64,000 nt of DNA from SG8-40 sp963792855. GTDB lineage: Bacteria; Pseudomonadota; Gammaproteobacteria; Burkholderiales; Eutrophovitaceae. The stretch covers positions 186,001-250,000 of the forward strand of contig CAWBXZ010000001.1 of NCBI GenBank assembly GCA_963792855.1, written 5' to 3'. The notes beneath the pieces were generated by a model. That model was not told the origin of the DNA, made no database searches, and saw only the letters and a list, made by a program, of their open reading frames with translations. A program made the position numbers and the translations under genes. This document shows, piece by piece, positions 35,574-44,833 of this stretch (positions within the stretch are counted from its first letter, which is position 1; each line of letters begins with the position of its first letter).

Positions 35574-36035
35574 TCAACGCCAACCTGTGGTTGCCGAATC
35601 GCCGACCATCTTGCCAGTGCCGCCAAACGGCTCCGGCATGTCGACGAACTTCGGCAGACCGTCGCTGACGTCCATGACGCGTTCCCCGTAAAAAATGTGA
35701 AATGCCGGCTCGAATTTGAATGTCGCATTGGGTCCGGCGAGCGTCATGGGGTAGACGACGATCATGTCAATTGTCGGCTTCAGGTTGGCGACGCACCCGC
35801 CGCATTTACTGCACGACACGCGCTGGCTGATTTCGCTGATCTTGCTGGTGGTGACTGGCCCATCAATGGTGACACTGGCTTTGGGCCAGAGACTCCAGGC
35901 GTTGATGGGGGCGGAATGCCATTTGCGGCATTCATGGCAATGGCAATAGCCCGCTGCGGCGGGAGGACCTTTGACGGTTACCTTTACCGCGCCGCAATAG
36001 CAGGCGCCCTCGTAAAGTGGGTTGTTTTCGGCCAT
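35574..36035 (-). CDS. GFA family (CENP-V/GFA) zinc protein
   Basis: A 153-residue protein with the GFA-fold zinc ligands: CYCG near the N-terminus, CHCHECRKW in the middle, and CSKCGG further on. The family includes the glutathione-dependent formaldehyde-activating protein, but most members lack a proven reaction. ATG 36035 follows GGAGGGG on the minus strand; longer frames upstream have no such site. It is a single gene. Confidence 0.88.
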   Translation of the reverse strand: MAENNPLYEGACYCGAVKVTVKGPPAAAGYCHCHECRKWHSAPINAWSLWPKASVTIDGPVTTSKISEISQRVSCSKCGGCVANLKPTIDMIVVYPMTLAGPNATFKFEPAFHIFYGERVMDVSDGLPKFVDMPEPFGGTGKMVGDSATTGWR

Positions 36036-36455
36036 TTCCCCTCCTGTAAATATGGTTAAGCTTTCGACGAGCATGCTACGTCCACTCGCGATGCGGGGCA
36101 AACCGGACGGAATTCTGTGGACCCTGGTTGGCGCCATGCCCCGGGGAAGGCGGCCGGGCTTCGAAATGGCGATGGCACTAATGCAACATCGGGCCTCACG
36201 GAGAATCTGGCCCAATTCGCATGTTCTTCAGATCGGGCGTTTGCATCGCGGCAGGCGTCAGCTATTAAGGCGTGGCAAGAAAGCGGGTAGCATCCGGTTA
36301 ACGCAGGACGATCTCATTCGGGAAACAGGACAGGTGATGCTGCCATGCAGGGCACGCGAAATTCCGGCACCAGACACGCTGGCAGGATGATGTGGTCAAG
36401 GCGGCCGGCGTGACGGGTGAGGGCACAAGACCACGTTCCACAAGCGCACGAAACA

Positions 36456-37325
36456 ATGGCTGACTCGAGTTCCTCAGACCGCAAGCTGTCGATTGTGAAT
36501 CATGACCGTGCTGCGGCGGGCCTTACATACGTTTATCCGGTGGTGTCGCGGCGTGCCGGCGGCGTATCCATTGGCGTCAATCTCAACGTAAATAACGCCT
36601 GCAACTGGAGATGTATCTACTGCCAGGTGCCGAATCTGCAGCGTGGGGCGGCACCTCCGGTCGATTTGCCGAAATTACGCTCGGAGCTGACTGATTTCCT
36701 GCGAGACGTGCTCGAGGGCGGGTTCATGGAGCGATGTGTACCGGAAGGGGCGCGACGCCTCAACGACATCGCGCTATCCGGTAATGGTGAGCCTACCAGT
36801 GCACGCGAGTTCGCTGCCGTGGTCGATGTCATAGCCGACGTGCGCCGGGTTGCGGGCGTTCCTGAGAGCGTCAAAACCGTTCTTATCACCAACGGCAGCC
36901 TCGTGCACCAGCGGCGGGTACAGGACGGATTACGCCGGTTGCGGGAAATCAACGGGGAAGTCTGGTTCAAGCTGGACAGCGCCACGCGAGAAGGCAGGCA
37001 ACGGCTGAATGACACCCGCACCGGTCTTCGCCAGGTTACGAAAAACCTCGACATTGCGTCACTGGCCTGTCCGACCTGGATTCAGACCTGTGTGCTGGCG
37101 ATCGATGGAGAACCGCCGAGCACCGAGGAGCAGAAAGCGTATCTCGACTTCATAGCCAGCCGTCTTGACGCGGGAATACCGATCCGTGGCGTCCTGCTCT
37201 ACGGTCTGGCTCGAAAGTCCTTTCAGCCAGAAGCGCCACGGTTGTCCAGCCTCCCGCTTGCGTGGCTGGAAAATTACGCGGCCCGTATCCGAGCCTTGGG
37301 GCTGGATGTCAAGGTGACGGCCTGA
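36456..37325 (+). CDS. Radical SAM protein
   Basis: A 289-residue radical SAM enzyme with the cluster motif CNWRCIYC near residue 50, followed by a GNGEPT motif (SAM-binding GGE-type) and an ITNGSL strand. The overall layout resembles the small group of uncharacterised single-domain radical SAM proteins related to wyosine or pyruvate-formate-lyase activase-like enzymes; the substrate is unknown. There are no extra Cys clusters for a second Fe-S centre. ATG 36456 has only a weak upstream purine stretch. It is flanked by unrelated genes. Confidence 0.85.
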   Translation: MADSSSSDRKLSIVNHDRAAAGLTYVYPVVSRRAGGVSIGVNLNVNNACNWRCIYCQVPNLQRGAAPPVDLPKLRSELTDFLRDVLEGGFMERCVPEGARRLNDIALSGNGEPTSAREFAAVVDVIADVRRVAGVPESVKTVLITNGSLVHQRRVQDGLRRLREINGEVWFKLDSATREGRQRLNDTRTGLRQVTKNLDIASLACPTWIQTCVLAIDGEPPSTEEQKAYLDFIASRLDAGIPIRGVLLYGLARKSFQPEAPRLSSLPLAWLENYAARIRALGLDVKVTA

Positions 37326-37373
37326 CAGCCGTACCCGATCATTCTCACGCTAACGGCCTGACGGCCTGACTTG

Positions 37374-37697
37374 CTACTGGCGGGCTCTGCGATGCCTTTG
37401 ATTATGGGTCGTCGTGCCCTGCGTTGCCTCGGCCTTGAGTTTCCGGTACAGCTTAGGCTGGGATTTTTTCAGGTACGCCAGCACCAGCAAGTCGTTTCTG
37501 GTGACGTTGCGGAGATTGAGGCGGTCGACATGCACCAGACGCAGCAGTTCGCGAACGGGTTTGGGCATTTCGCGGCCGCTTTCGTAGCGCGATCCGCCGC
37601 TTTGCGTAACCCCGATCTGTCCCCAGAAATCCTGCTGGTTCAATCCCAGTCGCTGCCTGATGGTGCGCGGGTCGGATAGACGTTGTGCTCTTGTCAT
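37374..37697 (-). CDS. HTH (XRE/Cro-type) DNA-binding protein
   Basis: A 107-residue protein with a helix-turn-helix near residues 12-45 (LGLNQQDFWGQIGVTQSGGSRYESG). The remainder is a short helical region and a very basic tail. Such proteins are common single-domain regulators in beta- and gammaproteobacteria. No operon partner is visible. Confidence 0.82.
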   Translation of the reverse strand: MTRAQRLSDPRTIRQRLGLNQQDFWGQIGVTQSGGSRYESGREMPKPVRELLRLVHVDRLNLRNVTRNDLLVLAYLKKSQPKLYRKLKAEATQGTTTHNQRHRRARQ

Positions 37698-37969
37698 TTA
37701 ATCATCCAATCAATGAATCCGGTGAAATGGCCGCCGGACCAGTCCAGCGGGTTTGTATCTTTTGAACCGCGCGCCCGCGCAAAGTTCCATGCGGATTTAA
37801 TGACAGGCGTATGGAGGCCGTCGAGAGTTCAGCCGAAGAAGAACATCGGGAAATAACAAGCCTGCAAAAAGCCGCGTCCGGCCCGGCTGCCCTGGCAATG
37901 CCGTTACGCGTTTGCCAGGTTGCCGGGTTTTACTGACTTCTTCCTCTCACCCGGAAGGTGTTGGACCGG

Positions 37970-38392
37970 CTACTTGGCGACCTGTCGTTCGCGCATCTCG
38001 TCAAGGGTCTTGCAATCGATACACAGGTTCGCTGTCGGGCGCGCCTCGAGGCGTTTGAGACCGATTTCGATCCCGCAGCTCTCGCAGTACCCGTACTCGC
38101 CGGCATCGATCTTGGCGATCGTTTCGTCGATCTTGCGGATCAGTTTGCGTTCGCGGTCGCGACTGCGCAATTCAAGTGAAATATCCGATTCCTGGCTGGC
38201 ACGGTCGTTGGGATCGGCAAAGACGGTTGCTTCGTCCTGCATGGTATGCACCGTGCGGTCGATGTCCTCGCTGAGTTCTTCCTTCAGCTGGGTCAGCATT
38301 TGCTTGAAATGATTCTGTTGTTTTGCGCTCATATAAGCCTCGCCCTTTCGGGGCTTGTAGGGCTTGAACTGGGAGCGTAGATCTGAAGCCAT
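37970..38392 (-). CDS. dksA: RNA polymerase-binding transcription factor DksA
   Basis: A 140-residue secondary-channel regulator that works with ppGpp. The coiled coil carries the tip motif DPNDRA (Asp60, Asp63, Ala65), equivalent to the essential DxxDxA of E. coli. The zinc finger uses Cys103, Cys106, Cys124 and Cys127. The N-terminal KPYKPRKGEAYMS segment aligns with the E. coli start, so the long frame is kept although an internal ATG (residue 21) exists. Autonomous gene upstream of a tRNA cluster on the other strand. Confidence 0.97.
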   Translation of the reverse strand: MASDLRSQFKPYKPRKGEAYMSAKQQNHFKQMLTQLKEELSEDIDRTVHTMQDEATVFADPNDRASQESDISLELRSRDRERKLIRKIDETIAKIDAGEYGYCESCGIEIGLKRLEARPTANLCIDCKTLDEMRERQVAK

Positions 38393-38531
38393 AGGGTTTA
38401 CCCGGATTCAAAAAAGGCGCATTTAATATCAGAAATCGGCGGTCGACGCAATTCATCCGGCTATTTGCTTGAGGCCGGCAGTGCTTGCGCGTTGACCGCT
38501 ACCCTCGTTAAAGCGTATAGTCCTGCGCCTC

Positions 38532-38607
38532 CGGGGTGTAACGCAGCCTGGTAGCGCGCCTGCTTTGGGAGCAGGATGTCGGGAGTTCGAATCCTCCACC
38601 CCGACCA
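38532..38607 (+). tRNA. tRNA-Pro (anticodon TGG)
   Basis: Acceptor CGGGGTG pairs with CACCCCG, the anticodon loop CTTTGGGA contains TGG, the T-arm is GGAGTTCGAATCC, and CCA is encoded. First of three clustered tRNAs, probably one transcript. Confidence 0.96.
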
Positions 38608-38632
38608 GGTTCCGGCGGTACGGAAATGAGTT

Positions 38633-38709
38633 GTGCCCGTAGCTCAACCGGATAGAGCACCAGCCTTCTAAGCTGGGGGTTACAGGTTCGATTCCTGTCG
38701 GGCATGCCA
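38633..38709 (+). tRNA. tRNA-Arg (anticodon TCT)
   Basis: Acceptor GTGCCCG/CGGGCAT (closing G-T pair), anticodon loop CTTCTAA with TCT, T-arm CAGGTTCGATTCCTG, encoded CCA. It lies 25 bp after tRNA-Pro. Confidence 0.96.
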
Positions 38710-38749
38710 GGTTATTGGCGTGGTCGTACTGGATCGAGATGTTCTCGAT

Positions 38750-38826
38750 GGTGGACGTAGCTCAGTTGGTAGAGTCCCGGATTGTGATTCCGGTTGTCGT
38801 GGGTTCGAGCCCCATCGTCCACCCCA
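38750..38826 (+). tRNA. tRNA-His (anticodon GTG)
   Basis: The extra 5' G(-1) typical of tRNA-His is at 38750, pairing beyond the acceptor. The anticodon loop TTGTGAT contains GTG, the T-arm is GGGTTCGAGCCC, and the 3' end CCACCCCA is encoded. Third tRNA of the cluster. Confidence 0.96.
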
Positions 38827-38866
38827 TTCCCTTTCCTGATTCGTTGCTCTTCTCCGCCGTCGCGTA

Positions 38867-40765
38867 ATGATCGCTCTGCGTGAGGTCACGCTGCGAAGAG
38901 GCGCCAAGCGTCTGTTCGGGCAGGCCACCGTACAGTTCTCCAGGGGACAAAAATGCGGCGTTACCGGCGCCAATGGCGCCGGCAAAAGCAGCCTGTTTGC
39001 CCTGATCAAGGGCGAACTGCTACCGGACTCGGGCGACATTGCACTGCAACCGGGCCTGACCATCGCTGAAGTGGCTCAGGACCTGCCGAGCGGCAGTACG
39101 CCTGCAATCGAGCACGTTCTCGATGGTGACGCGGAACTGCGTTCGGTCGAAGCGTCGTTGCACGAAGCCCAGGCGGCCGGGAACGGGTCGCGGTTAGGCG
39201 AATTGCACGACAAGATGGGCGTCATCGGCGGATATGCGGCCCGCTCGCGCGCTGCACGCCTGATGAACGGTCTGGGCTTTTCCGAAGCCGATCTGGAACG
39301 TCCCGTCGATACTTTTTCCGGTGGCTGGCGGGTGCGCCTCAACCTGGCGCGTGCGCTCATGTGCCGATCCGACCTGCTGCTGCTGGATGAGCCGACCAAC
39401 CACCTCGACCTGGACGCGATTGTGTGGCTGGAAGGTTGGCTGCGCGGCTATTCCGGCACCTTGTTGCTGATCTCGCACGACCGCGAGTTTCTCGACAATA
39501 CGGTGAGCACCATATTCCACATCGAGGCCAGCGGGGTGCGGCTCTACAGCGGCAATTACTCGTCGTTCGAGCGGCAGCGCGCAGAGTTGCTGTCGCAGCA
39601 ACAGGCGCTGCACGACAAGCAGCAACGCGAGATCGCACACATGAAGGCGTTTGTGGAGCGCTTTCGCGCCAAGGCAACCAAGGCGCGTCAGGCACAAAGC
39701 CGTCTGAAACAGCTGGCGAGGTATGAAGAAATACTGCCGGCGCACGTCAGTTCGCCATTTACGTTCTCATTTCGCAGCGCGGCCGCCTACCCCGATCCGG
39801 CATTGGTGCTCGACGGGGTTGCCGCCGGGTACCAGGGCAAGCCGGTCCTGAGCGCTGTGCGTCTGGAGTTGCGTGTCGGCGCCCGAATCGGCCTGCTCGG
39901 CAGGAACGGGGCGGGCAAGTCGACCCTGGTCAAACTTCTGGCGGGCGAACTTGAGCCGCTGTCAGGCGCGCGTATCGAGGGCAAGGACCTCAAGGTGGGC
40001 TATTTCGAGCAACGGCAGCTCGATCAGCTGCGCCCCGGTGACAGTCCGCTCCAGCACCTTGCGAGGCTGGATCCAATGGTTCGCGAGCAGGAATTGCGGG
40101 ATTTCCTGGGCGGCTTTGACTTCCGGGGCGACGACGCGCTGGCGCGTGTCGAGCGTTTCTCCGGCGGCGAGCGATCGAGGCTGGCGTTGGCCTTGATTGC
40201 ATGGCAGCGCCCCAACGTGCTGCTGCTGGACGAACCGACCAACCATCTTGATATCGAGATGCGTCACGCGCTGACCCGCGCCTTGCAGGAGTACGAGGGC
40301 GCGATGGTGCTCGTGTCGCACGATCGGGGTTTGCTGCGTGCGAGCTGTGACCAGTTGTTCATTGTGGATGCCGGCACCGTGCGCGAGTACGACGATGACC
40401 TCGAGACGTACACTCGCACGCTCGTGGCACCCGACCTGCCGCAGTCGCAGGAACCGGCGCTATCGGGTCCGTCGCGCCGGGAACAGCGCCGCCTGGAGGC
40501 CGAGGCGCGGGCGCAGATGTCAGCGCGTCGCAAGCCGCTGGAGGCGCAACTGCGCCGGCTGGAAGCGGAGATCGAAAAATTGACGCTGGAGAAAGCCCAT
40601 CTTGAAAAACTCATGGCTTCTCCCGATATTTATGATCAGGCGGAAAAAGCGCGCTTGCGCCAGCACCTGATGCAGCAGGCCACTGTTACCAAACAGCTCG
40701 AAGCGGTGGAAGAGCAGTGGCTGGATGTTTCGTCGCAACTGGAAGAAATGACGTGCGGTTACTGA
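38867..40765 (+). CDS. ABC-F family ATPase (YheS-like)
   Basis: A 632-residue cytosolic protein with two ABC ATPase domains: Walker A GANGAGKSS and GRNGAGKST, signature SGGWR and SGGERSR, Walker B LLLDEPTNHLD twice. A linker of basic helices (about 235-300) matches the P-site-contacting linker of ABC-F proteins, and a C-terminal coiled coil (about 540-620) follows. No membrane segments. ABC-F proteins act on the ribosome to resolve stalled or unusual states. The N-terminus is of the YheS type rather than Uup. Confidence 0.93.
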   Translation: MIALREVTLRRGAKRLFGQATVQFSRGQKCGVTGANGAGKSSLFALIKGELLPDSGDIALQPGLTIAEVAQDLPSGSTPAIEHVLDGDAELRSVEASLHEAQAAGNGSRLGELHDKMGVIGGYAARSRAARLMNGLGFSEADLERPVDTFSGGWRVRLNLARALMCRSDLLLLDEPTNHLDLDAIVWLEGWLRGYSGTLLLISHDREFLDNTVSTIFHIEASGVRLYSGNYSSFERQRAELLSQQQALHDKQQREIAHMKAFVERFRAKATKARQAQSRLKQLARYEEILPAHVSSPFTFSFRSAAAYPDPALVLDGVAAGYQGKPVLSAVRLELRVGARIGLLGRNGAGKSTLVKLLAGELEPLSGARIEGKDLKVGYFEQRQLDQLRPGDSPLQHLARLDPMVREQELRDFLGGFDFRGDDALARVERFSGGERSRLALALIAWQRPNVLLLDEPTNHLDIEMRHALTRALQEYEGAMVLVSHDRGLLRASCDQLFIVDAGTVREYDDDLETYTRTLVAPDLPQSQEPALSGPSRREQRRLEAEARAQMSARRKPLEAQLRRLEAEIEKLTLEKAHLEKLMASPDIYDQAEKARLRQHLMQQATVTKQLEAVEEQWLDVSSQLEEMTCGY

Positions 40766-40830
40766 AGTCAGGGAACCGGTGACGCAGCGCAGTGCCCAAG
40801 GCATGTTCCTCAACGTATTCGGAGATTCCC

Positions 40831-41739
40831 GTGATTAAACGCATTGCCCTGTTTCTGATAACCAACATCGCAGTACTGGTATTGCTCAGTTTCACCATGC
40901 GCCTGTTTGGCATCGAGCGAATACTTGATGAATCGGGAAGCGGATTGAATCTTCAGGCGTTGCTTGTTTTTGCCGCAGTCATCGGCTTTGGCGGATCGTT
41001 CATTTCCTTGGCGATCTCGAAATGGTCGGCCAAGTTCATGACGGGAGCCAAGGTCATCGAGACGCCGCGCACCGAGGTCGAACAGTGGCTGGTGTCCACA
41101 GTGCGCGGGCAGGCCAACCAGGCCGGCATCGGTATGCCCGAGGTTGCCGTGTACGACTCACCGGACGTCAACGCGTTCGCCACCGGGATGAGCCGCAACA
41201 ATGCGCTGGTTGCGGTCAGCACAGGCTTGCTCAGGAACATGACGCGCGACGAAGCCGAAGCGGTCCTGGCACACGAAGTCAGCCATGTTGCCAACGGTGA
41301 CATGGTTACGCTGGCCCTGATTCAGGGTGTAGTCAACACCTTCGTCATTTTCCTTGCCCGCGTCATCGGGCACGTCGTCGACCGCGTCATCCTGAAAAAT
41401 GAGCGCGGCCACGGCATCGGGTTCTGGGTCTCCACCATCATCGCCGAGATCGTTCTGGCGGTGCTGGCCAGCATCATCGTCATGTGGTTCAGCCGCCGGC
41501 GCGAGTTCCGTGCCGATGCTGGCGGGGCGGCGCTTGCCGGCCGCGAGAAAATGATCTCGGCGTTGCAGCGGCTGCAAGCGGCACACCAGCCGTCGGCGTT
41601 ACCGGATCAGATGAAATCGTTCGGTATCTCGGGCGGACAGGGATTCGGATTCAAACGCCTGTTCATGTCTCACCCGCCGCTTGACGAGCGCATCGAGGCG
41701 TTAAGGCACGCACAGGCTGCCGATTTGCGGGTGGGCTAA
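40831..41739 (+). CDS. htpX: Membrane metalloprotease HtpX
   Basis: A 302-residue M48-family inner-membrane protease with the zinc motif HEVSH (HExxH) and a third ligand Glu in the FRADAGGA block. Hydrophobic helices are near residues 4-22, 38-58, 160-180 and 200-220. It degrades damaged membrane proteins and overlaps functionally with FtsH. GTG 40831 has GGAG 6 bases upstream and gives the family start MIKRIALFLITN. The stop overlaps the convergent oxidoreductase by 4 bp. Confidence 0.95.
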   Translation: MIKRIALFLITNIAVLVLLSFTMRLFGIERILDESGSGLNLQALLVFAAVIGFGGSFISLAISKWSAKFMTGAKVIETPRTEVEQWLVSTVRGQANQAGIGMPEVAVYDSPDVNAFATGMSRNNALVAVSTGLLRNMTRDEAEAVLAHEVSHVANGDMVTLALIQGVVNTFVIFLARVIGHVVDRVILKNERGHGIGFWVSTIIAEIVLAVLASIIVMWFSRRREFRADAGGAALAGREKMISALQRLQAAHQPSALPDQMKSFGISGGQGFGFKRLFMSHPPLDERIEALRHAQAADLRVG

Positions 41740-43064
41740 ACGGACGCTGCCGTTTGGCTGTTCGCCTTCAGCGCGGCACGGTCATTTCGCCATGCACGGA
41801 TTGACTGCCTGATCAGGAACACGCTGGTGAGGTAATAGATGGCTTTGAAGGCGAGCAGGCTGCGGTAAATCGGTGTGCCGCGGTACAGGTCACCCGCCAG
41901 AAAGGCCAGCAGCGCCTCCTGGATGCGCAAGTTGTTGCGCGGTGCCATGAACAGCTTGCGCATCGCAGGCCGGGTCATGCGATAGACGAACCAGGAGAAA
42001 TGCCCGAGGCCGTGGCGGACAGCCTTTTCGTACCGGCGTATATGGCGTTTGGCGGAACCTGGATCGCGCAGGCACGCCTCTACGGCGTCGGCGCCGATAA
42101 AGGCGCCTTGCATGGCAAGAAACACTCCGGATGACAATACCGGATCCACGAAAGCGTACGCGTCGCCGATCAGCATGTAGCGATCACCCGCCATATGCTG
42201 CGAGACGTAAGAGTAGTTTCCGGTGGCCGTGGCATCGCCGATCAGTCGGGCGCCCTCAAGGCGTGCCGCGAGGGCGGGGCACAGTGCGATCGTGTCGAGC
42301 AGAAAGCGGTTCGGGCCATGTTTTCGGTTTTTCAGATAGGCGGGCTTGCACACGGCACCGATGCTGGTGGTGCCGTCCTGCAGCGGGATGAACCAGCACC
42401 AGCCGTGATCGAACCAGAACAGGCTGATGTTGCCTTCCGCATTTCCCGGCAGGCGTTGTGCACCGGTGAAATGACCGTAAATGGCGGCACTGGCGTGGCG
42501 CGGGTTGCGCAGCTTCGTTCCGAGGCGTTTGGCGAGAAACGTGTCGCGTCCGGACGCGTCAATCACATAGCGTGCTCGCCACTGCCGTTTGCCGTCAAGA
42601 GGCGAACTGGTGTCGATGTCAACGCCGCCGGCCGTCGGAAACGCTACCGAAGTGACGCGGCATTGCTCCATTGTTCTGGCGCCGCTGTTCGTGCAGTGCG
42701 CGAACAGAATGCTGTCGAACTCCGAACGCCGAACCTGGTAGGCGAACGGGTAGCTCTTGTCCCACGCATCGGCGAAGTTCAGTTCCACCGGAGCATCATG
42801 AACTGGCGAGTTAAGTTCAGCGCCATATTTGCGAATGCCGATTTCTTCGACTTGCTCCAGCACGCCGAGTTGCGACAGCAGTTCCAGGTTGACCGGCAGC
42901 AGTGACTCGCCGATATGAAAGCGCGGATGACGATCTTTCTCGGCGAGCACCACGTCCAGCCCGCGCCTTGCCAGCAGGGAGGCGACCGTCGAGCCGGCGG
43001 GGCCGCCGCCGATTACAAATACGTCACACTGGCTTTTTGTCGATCTTGCGTCTGCCGTCGTCAT
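41736..43064 (-). CDS. Flavin-dependent halogenase-like oxidoreductase A
   Basis: A 442-residue FAD-binding protein with GGGPAGS (residues 19-25), the RFHIGESLLP segment and the WCWFIP block, which matches the WxWxIP signature of flavin halogenases. Lys79 in IRKYGAEL coincides with the catalytic Lys of those enzymes. Members of this superfamily occur in xanthomonadin and aryl-polyene clusters, where halogenation or dehydrogenation of the chromophore is proposed. Whether it halogenates or only oxidises is open. The C-terminus is basic and may contact the membrane. It is the most downstream gene of the minus arm. Confidence 0.8.
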   Translation of the reverse strand: MTTADARSTKSQCDVFVIGGGPAGSTVASLLARRGLDVVLAEKDRHPRFHIGESLLPVNLELLSQLGVLEQVEEIGIRKYGAELNSPVHDAPVELNFADAWDKSYPFAYQVRRSEFDSILFAHCTNSGARTMEQCRVTSVAFPTAGGVDIDTSSPLDGKRQWRARYVIDASGRDTFLAKRLGTKLRNPRHASAAIYGHFTGAQRLPGNAEGNISLFWFDHGWCWFIPLQDGTTSIGAVCKPAYLKNRKHGPNRFLLDTIALCPALAARLEGARLIGDATATGNYSYVSQHMAGDRYMLIGDAYAFVDPVLSSGVFLAMQGAFIGADAVEACLRDPGSAKRHIRRYEKAVRHGLGHFSWFVYRMTRPAMRKLFMAPRNNLRIQEALLAFLAGDLYRGTPIYRSLLAFKAIYYLTSVFLIRQSIRAWRNDRAALKANSQTAASV

Positions 43065-43162
43065 TACATTCCCCGTAACGCGATTGAACCGTGCCGAGTG
43101 CTGCCAATGTGCTCAACAAACCGGGGATCCGTCTGTGCTTGCTCTTGTGCCATGCCCGGGCA

Positions 43163-44833
43163 TCATCCGCGAAGCAGGGCGCCGGTCGATATCGCGGGAC
43201 GTCGGGCCCCGGGGTTGTACAGCCCGGCAAGCATGGGCGGCTCGGCGCGTGCCCCGGGTTGCGCTGAAACGAAGCTCTCGATGTTCTCGTGACAAAGATC
43301 GGGGTGCCGTGCACGTGCGATATCGACGATTTCCAGCGCCAGCCGATGTAGCCACTGCGTCGATTGCCGGATGCGCCGGACGAAAGCGGTTTCGTCGAGT
43401 TCATCGCGCAAGCCGCGATTGAGCTCGGCGAACCAGCCCAGTTCGGCCTGATCGAGCATCACCGGTGCATTCTCCCCCGCAGTTTTCTGTGACCAAAGAC
43501 GCAGGAACTCCTGCATTTCGGCATTCAGTTTCTTGCACGATTCAAGATCAGCCGCAACCCTGGCGAGCATGCTGACGTCGGTTAACCGCCGCTGAAAGAA
43601 GAGCTGGCACAGAATGCCCCAGTAATACGTATAGTCCCAGATGATCTTGAGCGGAAACACCGTCGGGTTTCCGAACATCGGATACTGGTCCTGATAAAGA
43701 GACAGCGTGCTGTCGTAAAAGGACCTGAAGAAGCGTTCATAGATTCGCGCGAGTTTGCCGATGTCTTCGCCTCCGGTGTCGCGGGTAATCAGGTCGGTGA
43801 TATAGGTGTTGGCGATGGCAATGAAGTCGCTGCCGGGTGAGTAGAACGGATCGAGGAACACGCCCGACTCGCCCGTAAGCGCCCAACGGTCGGCGGAGAA
43901 CAGCTGCTTGCAGTTGTAGGAAAAGCGCCGAAGATAGGCAAAGTCCTGCAACAGATGCTGCTTCTCGCGCACCTCCCGCGCGAGCCGGGGTTGATGCCGG
44001 TCAAGCCAGGCAAGCACCTTCTCGAAACTGTCGAAAGAGCTTGACGGGTGAATGCCCGAGTCTGCGACGATGCCGACCGAATGCGAGCCGGAAGCGAGCG
44101 GTATCAGCCAGGCCCAGTAACCCGCACCGACCAGATGATTCGTCGACAGCCAGCGTGCGCGAGGATCGCAGCGCGCCTGCCAGTCGGGGTCTTCCGACCA
44201 TTCATCAATGCTGATGCGCGAGCCGATGCGAAACCATACGGCGTTGGCGTCATGGCCGTTGTCCTGCTCCAGTCTCAGCCGCCGTTTGATCAGACCCGCG
44301 CGGCCGCTTGCATCCACAAGCCAGCGCGCAGTGGCGGTGTGCTCTTGTCCGTCGCGCGTGTAGGTGACGGTGTGATCAGCGCCGTTTTGTTCCAGGTCGA
44401 ATTTCCGGACAACTGCATCATCAATGAACTCGATGGAACGTTCGCGGACGGTATTGCCGAGGAAATTTTCGAAGATTCCGCGGTCGATCTGGTAGCTCGG
44501 TGTGGACAGGTATCGGCTCGCGCCGACTTCGGTTACCGCATCGACATCCGCCCGGCCGTCCGAAAAGAAAAAGCGAAACCCGAACTTCTTCAATTGCTTC
44601 GAAACCAGATGTTCCTTTAGCCCGAGCACGGTGTCGAAATAATTGGCCGCGATTTCGACCGAGGATTCACCGATCTTGTGGGTCGCTTCGGGGACGGGGT
44701 GCGCGCGGCGTTCAACGACGAGGACGCGTAGCTCCGGCACGCGCTGTTTCAGTTGCAGCGACAGGCACAGTCCGGCCAGCCCTCCGCCCATGACGATGAC
44801 GTCATAGTGCTTATGTTGCGCGCTTGCACTCAT
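43163..44833 (-). CDS. Flavin-dependent halogenase-like oxidoreductase B
   Basis: A 556-residue FAD-binding protein of the same superfamily as its neighbour. It has GGGLAG near residue 16, THKIGESSVE, Lys83 in KKFGFRFFF, and YWAWLIP matching the WxWxIP signature. It is longer than protein A by a C-terminal helical extension (about residues 430-556). ATG 44833 overlaps the upstream ketosynthase stop (ATGA), showing translational coupling. A matching pair of such enzymes is unusual; they may act in sequence on one polyene or as a complex. Function inferred. Confidence 0.8.
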   Translation of the reverse strand: MSASAQHKHYDVIVMGGGLAGLCLSLQLKQRVPELRVLVVERRAHPVPEATHKIGESSVEIAANYFDTVLGLKEHLVSKQLKKFGFRFFFSDGRADVDAVTEVGASRYLSTPSYQIDRGIFENFLGNTVRERSIEFIDDAVVRKFDLEQNGADHTVTYTRDGQEHTATARWLVDASGRAGLIKRRLRLEQDNGHDANAVWFRIGSRISIDEWSEDPDWQARCDPRARWLSTNHLVGAGYWAWLIPLASGSHSVGIVADSGIHPSSSFDSFEKVLAWLDRHQPRLAREVREKQHLLQDFAYLRRFSYNCKQLFSADRWALTGESGVFLDPFYSPGSDFIAIANTYITDLITRDTGGEDIGKLARIYERFFRSFYDSTLSLYQDQYPMFGNPTVFPLKIIWDYTYYWGILCQLFFQRRLTDVSMLARVAADLESCKKLNAEMQEFLRLWSQKTAGENAPVMLDQAELGWFAELNRGLRDELDETAFVRRIRQSTQWLHRLALEIVDIARARHPDLCHENIESFVSAQPGARAEPPMLAGLYNPGARRPAISTGALLRG

